From an uncultured Verrucomicrobiales bacterium (lineage in GTDB: Bacteria > Verrucomicrobiota > Verrucomicrobiia > Verrucomicrobiales > Akkermansiaceae), in NCBI GenBank assembly GCA_937905985.1, contig CALCWC010000018.1, positions 1-7,263 on the forward strand: a stretch of DNA of 7,263 nt, given 5' to 3'. The position numbers and the translations under genes are program-made. Of this stretch, positions 1 through 6,900 are shown in pieces (the first letter of the stretch is position 1; every line of letters starts with the position of its first letter). The notes under the pieces are model-generated. The model saw only the letters and a program-made list of their open reading frames with translations. It did no database searches and was not told the DNA's origin.

Positions 1-2
1 GA

Positions 3-920
3 CTCGTCTCCACCGCCTACACGCGGGATATCCTCACCGCCGGATACGTGGGCTCCCGCGGCGCCAACACCTTCAGCGGCGCCTACTCCATCACGGAGAA
101 CGTCCTCAAGACCACCTGGGGCGTCTCCCTGGACCACTCGCAGACCGACTGTATCACCGACGAGCTGCGTGACCTGGACGTGGAGGGCAAGTACACCGCC
201 TGCACCATCAGCGGCAAGCGCTCCCTGTACACGGATGCCCGCAACATCCTCTCCAACGGCCTTGCCTTCGCCTTCAAGGACAACGAGAGCACCGTGTCGG
301 ACTACAAGATGAACTCCTACCGCACCAACACCCTCGCCTACACGCTGGACTACCTCGCCCTCTTCGAGCACGGCTACCTCTACAATGCCCTCATCGCCAC
401 CCGCGGTTGGCAGCTGGCCGGCGAGAACCGCAACTTCTGGCGCGCCAACTACAGGCTGGAGGGCAACTACGCCTTCAACAAGTACCTGGGCGTCAACGCC
501 CGCTTCAACGCGCAAATCAGCAACCGCCGTGAGCTGCAGAGCAGCGAGCAGTTCCAGCTCGGCGGCGTCAACACCATCCGCGGCTATGAGGAGGGCATGG
601 TCAACGGCGAACGCGGCTACGCCCTGCAGGCGGAGCTGCGCGGCAACATCAAGAGCCTCTGGGACTCCGCGCCATCCTGGCTCGGCACCGCGGAGTTCTT
701 CGCCTTCTACGATTGCGGCCAGCTCCACCACAAGACGGATTCCGAGGCGCTGAGCTCCGCCAGCGAGGCCTTCCTCGCCTCCACGGGCTGCGGCGTGCGC
801 TGCGGACTGCTTAACCACCTCAACGCCAGCTTCACCATGGCCATGCCCCTCAAGAAGCATGCCTACAACCTGCGCGACAACAAACCCCACTGGCTCTTCG
901 CCGTCTCAGCTGAATTCTAA
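3..920 (+). CDS. TpsB-type outer-membrane transporter (ShlB/FhaC/HecB family), C-terminal part
   Basis: This is the 3' end of a gene that begins upstream of the window; 305 residues remain, followed by TAA at 918-920. The frame is open from the first full codon at position 3, so the GTG at 48 is an internal valine rather than a start. Members of this family are outer-membrane beta-barrels with periplasmic POTRA domains that export a partner exoprotein (two-partner secretion). The visible support is the stretch FQLGGVNTIRGYEEG at 552-596, which matches the family's conserved (V/I)RGY loop. It is followed by a G-E-R-G-Y...ELRG strand, a late G-x-G-x-R strand (GCGVRCG), and a terminal phenylalanine typical of barrel proteins. 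The POTRA domains and N-terminal plug helix would lie upstream. The length fits most of the barrel of a family member of about 550 residues. Five cysteines are present, which is unusual for such barrels. A more general BamA/TamA-superfamily protein is the main alternative. It is probably co-transcribed with the giant gene 12 bases downstream. Confidence 0.82.
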   Translation, partial: LVSTAYTRDILTAGYVGSRGANTFSGAYSITENVLKTTWGVSLDHSQTDCITDELRDLDVEGKYTACTISGKRSLYTDARNILSNGLAFAFKDNESTVSDYKMNSYRTNTLAYTLDYLALFEHGYLYNALIATRGWQLAGENRNFWRANYRLEGNYAFNKYLGVNARFNAQISNRRELQSSEQFQLGGVNTIRGYEEGMVNGERGYALQAELRGNIKSLWDSAPSWLGTAEFFAFYDCGQLHHKTDSEALSSASEAFLASTGCGVRCGLLNHLNASFTMAMPLKKHAYNLRDNKPHWLFAVSAEF

Positions 921-932
921 ACACACTCCATC
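921..932 (+). other. 12-base intergenic junction without a clear Shine-Dalgarno
   Basis: Twelve bases (ACACACTCCATC) separate the TAA of the transporter gene from the ATG of the giant gene. There is no room for a separate promoter and terminator here, so the two genes are probably one transcript. I see no AGGAGG-like sequence in the 20 bases before the ATG. The start may depend on translational coupling to the upstream gene or on leaderless-style initiation; this is an inference. Confidence 0.6.
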
Positions 933-995
933 ATGAAGCCCCACCTCCCACTGCTTCTGCTCACAGCCCTGCTGGCAACCGCGCCTGTTAAGGCG
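933..995 (+). other. Sec signal peptide of the giant protein
   Basis: The first 21 codons give a short basic start (MKPH), a leucine-rich core (LPLLLLTALLATAP) and the small-residue site V-K-A before Val22-Asp23, as expected for signal peptidase I. It is short for a large two-partner exoprotein; many TpsA proteins carry an extended signal peptide. Confidence 0.88.
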
Positions 996-3900
996 GTGGA
1001 TTTGAACCCTGATTTTATTTTCTACCTCCCCTCTGACAATCCAGCACACAACATTGCTTATATACGCAATGGAACCAAAGTAATTGATTCGAATGCATTA
1101 GCTGTAATTTTCCCTGCGTTTTTCGTTTCGGGCGCTCCATACGATACAAAAGATAATGCTTTTGAATTTCCAATAGTACTGAAAGATTTTCGTCTCTATA
1201 TAACTTCCACCGCTATATTCACTAATAGAGAATTAGCCGCTAGCGGAGACTATATTAATATTTCCTGTACCCTAACGGCAACCCAGGGCAGCATCCTTTT
1301 GAAAAACGTCAGACTTGAGAATACAGAACTGACAACCAAGTCCGATGGATTAGCCGAAGACTTCTGGGGATTGCCACAGGTAGCACTCAACAACGCTATT
1401 TTCGAGTATGGCGCTACTACGGTCAATTCAAATTACTTCACCGTCCAGGGGTGGAGCGCCGGCTCCCATATTTTTAACCTTAATGAAACTGCCGGCTCGT
1501 TCATAGACGGAGAAGCCACGGGGGATATACAAATCCAATCGAACAAAGACGTTAAAGTTAGAAACCTCTCTATCACGAACGGCTCTTTGAATATCCTCGA
1601 CACCGCCGCCACCACATACGGCGATTGGGTGGTGGAGTTAAACAACATTCATGCGGACAACGGAATAACAGTACAGGCAAAATCAGGTCGCGGCTTGATT
1701 AATGTGGGGCCGATTGTTGATAGCAAAATCGGCATCATGCATTCATTTACTGCCAAAGAGGTCAATTTCTCCGCTCTCGCTAACTGCAACATAAAGGTCC
1801 AAGCGAGTAAAAGTGTGAGTTTTGCTGATTTCGTGAAGGCGAATACCCTGGAGGTTCTTCCCAATAATCAAACACGTGCGGACATCACTTTCGCGGATTC
1901 CCTGATTGCAACCTTCTCGATTAAGCTGCAAGGAAAAGCTATCCAAGGAACCAATGCCGATGCCGTTATCTCTGCCTTTAGCTATCAAATAGATGCCTCC
2001 GACGAGGTGAATATCAAAGGGGCATGGGAAGGTGGCGTGTTGGAACTCACCGCGGGCGGGGCTGTCACCTTGGGTTCCCTCGGCAGCTTGGAGAAGCCGC
2101 TCGACAGTGCAACCATTACCGGCAACTCTGCTCTGCCCGTTAACATGCAATCGTTCCGCGGGCGCACATTAAACATCACCACCGGCGGGGCTGTTTTTGT
2201 GGATACCATAGTCAGCTCGGAGGAGCAGAATAAAAGAACAACAATAAATGCCGGCGGGAGTGTCAACCTGAGATCTTTCCAAGGAAACGAGTTGCGGGTC
2301 GATGCCGGCGGGGATGTCAAACTGGGATCTTTCCAAGGCGAAGCTTTATGGTTCGGAGCCAAAGGAAACGCTATCTACGTGGGTTCCATAGGCAGTTTAG
2401 AGCATCCGGTTTATGATGCGATAATTGGCGACAGCAATACCACAGCGTCTGTCACCGTGGATTCATTCCACTGCAGGGAAGAAGACGGAGTATTGTCGAT
2501 TGAATCTAAAGGAGTCATCACTATCGGCAAGGAAAGGGAACAGGGTTCGGGCGGGGCCGGACTTCCCGTCAACGAAGGCATGGTGACTCTCCTGTACAAT
2601 GGGGAAGGACGCGGCGACGAGGTTTGGGATGTAAAGGTGAACGGCGAGGTGAGAGGGGGGCTGTATGTGACCGCCCTTAGCGGAAGGGTCGATGTCGGAC
2701 ACATCACCGGCATCGGCGAAATCGCAGCAAAAGACATCCATGTCTCATCCTTTGAGGGCAGCGACTTGGAGCTCAATGCAAGAAGGAATGCCACCGTGCT
2801 GGGGAACATCGATGCAACAGGCTCGCTGATCATTAAGCCGGATGAAATTTATGAATCCGGGTATGCAGACATCTATATCCAGACTGATGATACAGTGCAG
2901 GCGAAAACGATTTCAATGCAGGGAAAGGACATCGTGAGCGATAGCGCGCATGTCGTCTTCACTGCCGAAAGCTATGATATTGGAGCCACGGGAGAAATCA
3001 CCTTTGCCGGAACATTGCAAGGCGGCAAGATTGACATGACTGCCGCAGGGAACATCAGCCTGAACGCGGTGGGGAGCTCCGGCGACCCGGTCGGAACAAC
3101 GCATATCACATCCACGGAAGGGGATATCACCCTGAATTCATACCAAGGCGGGGGGCTCTTGATGTCCGCCGGCGGAACCTTGAACATAGTGAAGGAGCTG
3201 GCCATATCCACGGGCTTTGTGGAGGTGGAAACCGCATCCGAGCCGCAGCGCTTTTCCGCCTGTCTCAGGGGGGCAAGCGTGAGCATCGAATGCGACCTCG
3301 CCGACAACGAAAACGGGTATGGCTTATATGTCGAAGCCACCGGGACGCAGGAAACGGACACGGGCATCACGATTTCCGAAAATCTGGATGCCGGGAAATC
3401 CGGCAAGGCCGACCAGCTCAAATCGGCCAAGGATATCAACCTCAACGGGCTGACGAGCGGCTTCCTGCAGGCGCAGGCTGCCGGAAAAATGACGATGGGA
3501 AACGACGTGCAGGTTGCCGGGTTAAATGGGCAGAAGGCGCTTTTCCGCGCCGGAGATGAGGTTGTCTTCAACCGCACCGCCGAGCTGACAGACGTTGACA
3601 TGCGCGCGCCGAAGGTGACGCTGGGGAGCGAGACAACGGCAACGCGCCTGACGCTCTCCGGAGACGCGGGGGAGACCCCGGCGCAGGTCACCTTCGGGGA
3701 CGAACTGACCCTGAAGGACCAAAGCCGCATTGAGGGAAACGTGGCTTCTTCCCAAAGCGATGCTGCGATAACGGTGGAGAACTCCACCATCACCGGCACG
3801 GTGAGCCAAATCGGCACAGTTAATCTCGTGAACGGCATCATTGGCAGCGCGGAACAATTCTCCACGCTGACCGTTCAAAGTGCATCCCAAAGTGCATCCC

Positions 3901-6900
3901 AAATCACTTCCGACCTGGTGCTGAGCAACGATGCCACACTTTCCTTTATCCTGGGCACCCACAACTTAAACTCCCCGGTCCTGACCATAGGCGGGGAGAT
4001 GAAGGCGGACATCACGGAGGATTTCTCCTTCACCATCAATTTGGCCGGTAACAACCTGCCCGTGTTGCAGAAGTACGCCCTGATAACCACCACGAACAAG
4101 GCCCAGGCCCCAGATTTTTGGAAGTCTCCCAACGTGAGAGTTTCCGGGTTGAGCAGTGATCCGGAAACCCTGTTCTGGAAGGACGGCACCCTTTATTTCA
4201 GCCTCGGCGGCCCGGAGCTGGAGGTGGCCACCTGGATTGGGGAACAGAGCAGGGCTTGGAACACGGAAGACTTCAACTGGAAGCAGGGAGACAACACCTA
4301 CCAGTACAAGGACGATGTGGCCGTGGTGTTCAACGACGAGGGCAAGGAGAGAAATGTAGAGCTGAATGGGGAGCTTGCGCCCAAGAGCGTGCTGGTGGAA
4401 AACAGCGAAGGGTGCGACTACACCTTCACGGGTAAAGGCAAGCTCATTGGTGAAACCGTTCTCGTCAAGCAGGGGAACGGCAAGCTCACCATCTCCAACA
4501 CCAACGATTACACCGGCGGCACCACCATTCGCGGCGGTGCGATTAATATAAAAAGCGACTTTTCCCTGGGCAGCGGGGACGTCACCCTGGAGAACGGCAC
4601 GCTGGATCTCGAGAGCTGCACCCTCAACAACAACATCGCTGTGACCGGGGAACATGCCTACCTCGGCAACGGCAGGCTGGACGGCAACCTGACCGTGGAG
4701 AACGGCGGGAAGCTCACTCTTCTGGAACATACCACCATTACCGAGGCCATCATCCTGGGTAACGGGGCCGCGCTGGACTTGGGCGGCAACACCTCCTCCT
4801 GCACCATCACCCTGAAAGGCAATGCCACCTTGGGCAATGGCACGCTCATCAAAGACATATCCGTGGGGGATGGCAAGACACTCACCCTGTGTGACGACCT
4901 GAGCGGCGATGCGACCATCACCCTGGGCCACGAGGCCAGGCTGAATCTCGCGCGCAACACCCTCAATCCACACGTGAAGCTCATCGGCAACGCCTCGATT
5001 GGCAAAGGCACGCTCAACGGCGACCTGGAGGTGGGCGAGGGCAGGAAGCTCTCTCTGACAGGCGGAGACCTCCTGGGATCCGGCTCCATCATCCTGAAGG
5101 ACAATGCTGTGCTGGCCCTGGGGGGCTACTACACGCCCAAAGACATCACCGCAACCGGCAACGCCACCATCTCCAACGGCTCACTCGGTGGTACGGTGAC
5201 GGTGACCGTGCAGGACGGCGGCACGCTATTCCTGGGCTCCCACATGCACACGGATATCGGCGCCGCCCTTTCCCTGGGCGAAGGAAGCACGGCAAACCTT
5301 GGCGGGAACCGGCTCAACCTGGATGTGACTCTGACCGGGAGCGCTGCCTGTATCGGCAACGGCACGCTAGATGCCACCCTGAACCTTGCTGAAAGCAAGA
5401 CGCTCACAGTGATTGGCAGCCTGGGCGGCGAGAGCGCCATCAATATGGCGGACGGCTCCACGCTGAATCTGGGTGACAGCATCCTCTCCAAAGATGTCAA
5501 CCTGAAAGGCAACGCCAGCATTAGCGGCGGAAGACACGACGGCAACCTGAACGTGGAGGAGGGCAAGAGGCTCACCCTCTGCGGCTCCCTGGGCGGCAAG
5601 AATGCCATCTCCCTGGCCAACGGTTCCACCTTGGACCTGAATAAGAACATCCTCTCCAGAACCGTGAGCCTGACAGGGAGTTCCGCCTTTATCGGCAACG
5701 GCACGTTATCTGTGAATCTGACCGTGGATGCGCAAAAGACGCTCAAGCTGTGCGGCGACCTGGACGGTGAGCGCGCCATCATCTTGGAATCCCTGGCATG
5801 CCTGGACTTGAACAGTTACACCCTCTCCAGCAAAATCTCCCTGATTGGAATCTCCGCCACCATCGGCGGCGGAGCCCTGGACCGGGACTTGTTCGTTGGC
5901 GACAGGCAGACGCTCACGGTGAAAGGTGAATTGAGCGGCAAGGGTTCCCTGCTCTTGGGTAGCGGCTCCACCCTGCTCCATGAGGTTGGAGACGGCGGAG
6001 GCCTTGTCAAAGACATCAAGGTGACCGGCAATGGCGTCACGGTGTCCGGCAACGCCACCATCGGCGAGGGCTCGTTCTGCGGCCATGTGTCCGTGGAATC
6101 TGGCATGACACTCAGCCTTCAGAGCGGCACCGACATCCAAAGCGGTATCACCTTGGAGGAAAACACAGGCCTGGCGCTGGGCGGCGCTACCGTTGGCAGC
6201 GCCATCATGGTCTCCGGCAACGCCGGCATCGGCGGCGGTACGCTCAACAGCTCCGAGCTGACCGTGGCGACGGGCAAGACTCTCACCCTGAACGGCAACC
6301 TGGAAGGCTCCAGCACCATCACCCTGGGCCACGCCGCCACGTTGCAACTCAACGAGAAAGTTCTTTCCAACTCGGTGCTGCTGCAGGGAGACGCCACCAT
6401 CGGTAATGGTATCGTCAACGGTGCAGTGGAGGTGGGTGGGAACAAAACCCTCGCATTGCGCAGCTCCTTGGAGGGCTCCGGCATCATCTCCTTGGGCAAC
6501 GGCTCCGCCCTGCGCTTGGAGAACGCCACCGTCGGCAACAAGATAACGGGGGGCGCGAGCACCACCATTGTCACCCCTGGTGGAGCCGGCAAGCTCACTG
6601 GCGACCTCTCCGGCTTTTCTGGTAACGTGATAGTGGAAATGGGCTCGCTCAACATCATGAGCGCAGACAGCGTGAACGTGGCGGATGCCACCATCGGCAG
6701 CGGTTCCTCCCTGGGAGTGTATAAGGGCAGGGCCATACCTGAAACGCCAAGCTTGGATTCCGAGGGTACCCTAACCGTCAGCGGTACGCTGACTGCCCAG
6801 GATGCCAACAGCTGGCTGTACGCCAACCTGGTGATGGAAAGCAGCTCTGTGCTGGATGTTTCCGCCACCGGCGGCAACGGCGGCCTGCACATGGGCAGCA

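Noticed and set aside
48..50. GTG as the start of the transporter
   Set aside because: The frame is open upstream to position 3 with barrel-like sequence, and a 290-residue product would lack the POTRA domains. It is an internal valine codon.
385..753. 122-residue + strand frame in another phase within the transporter gene
   Set aside because: The product is low-complexity Ser/Ala/Arg/Thr, as expected from an out-of-frame reading of GC-rich coding DNA, while the transporter frame has family motifs.
2972..3865. 297-residue open frame on the minus strand, rich in Ser, Pro and Val
   Set aside because: It is antisense to the beta-helix region. Its composition reflects the complement of Gly/Thr/Asn-rich sense codons, and it overlaps other minus-strand frames.
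3966..4973. 335-residue open frame on the minus strand
   Set aside because: It lies fully antisense to the giant gene, whose own frame is continuous and has a clear domain order. The minus product has no recognisable domain and is explained by repetitive, GC-rich sense codons.
4644..6545. CRISPR-like or non-coding DNA repeat array
   Set aside because: The period of about 171 bases is in frame, the similarity is at protein level with strongly diverged DNA, and there are no short conserved repeats with unique spacers.
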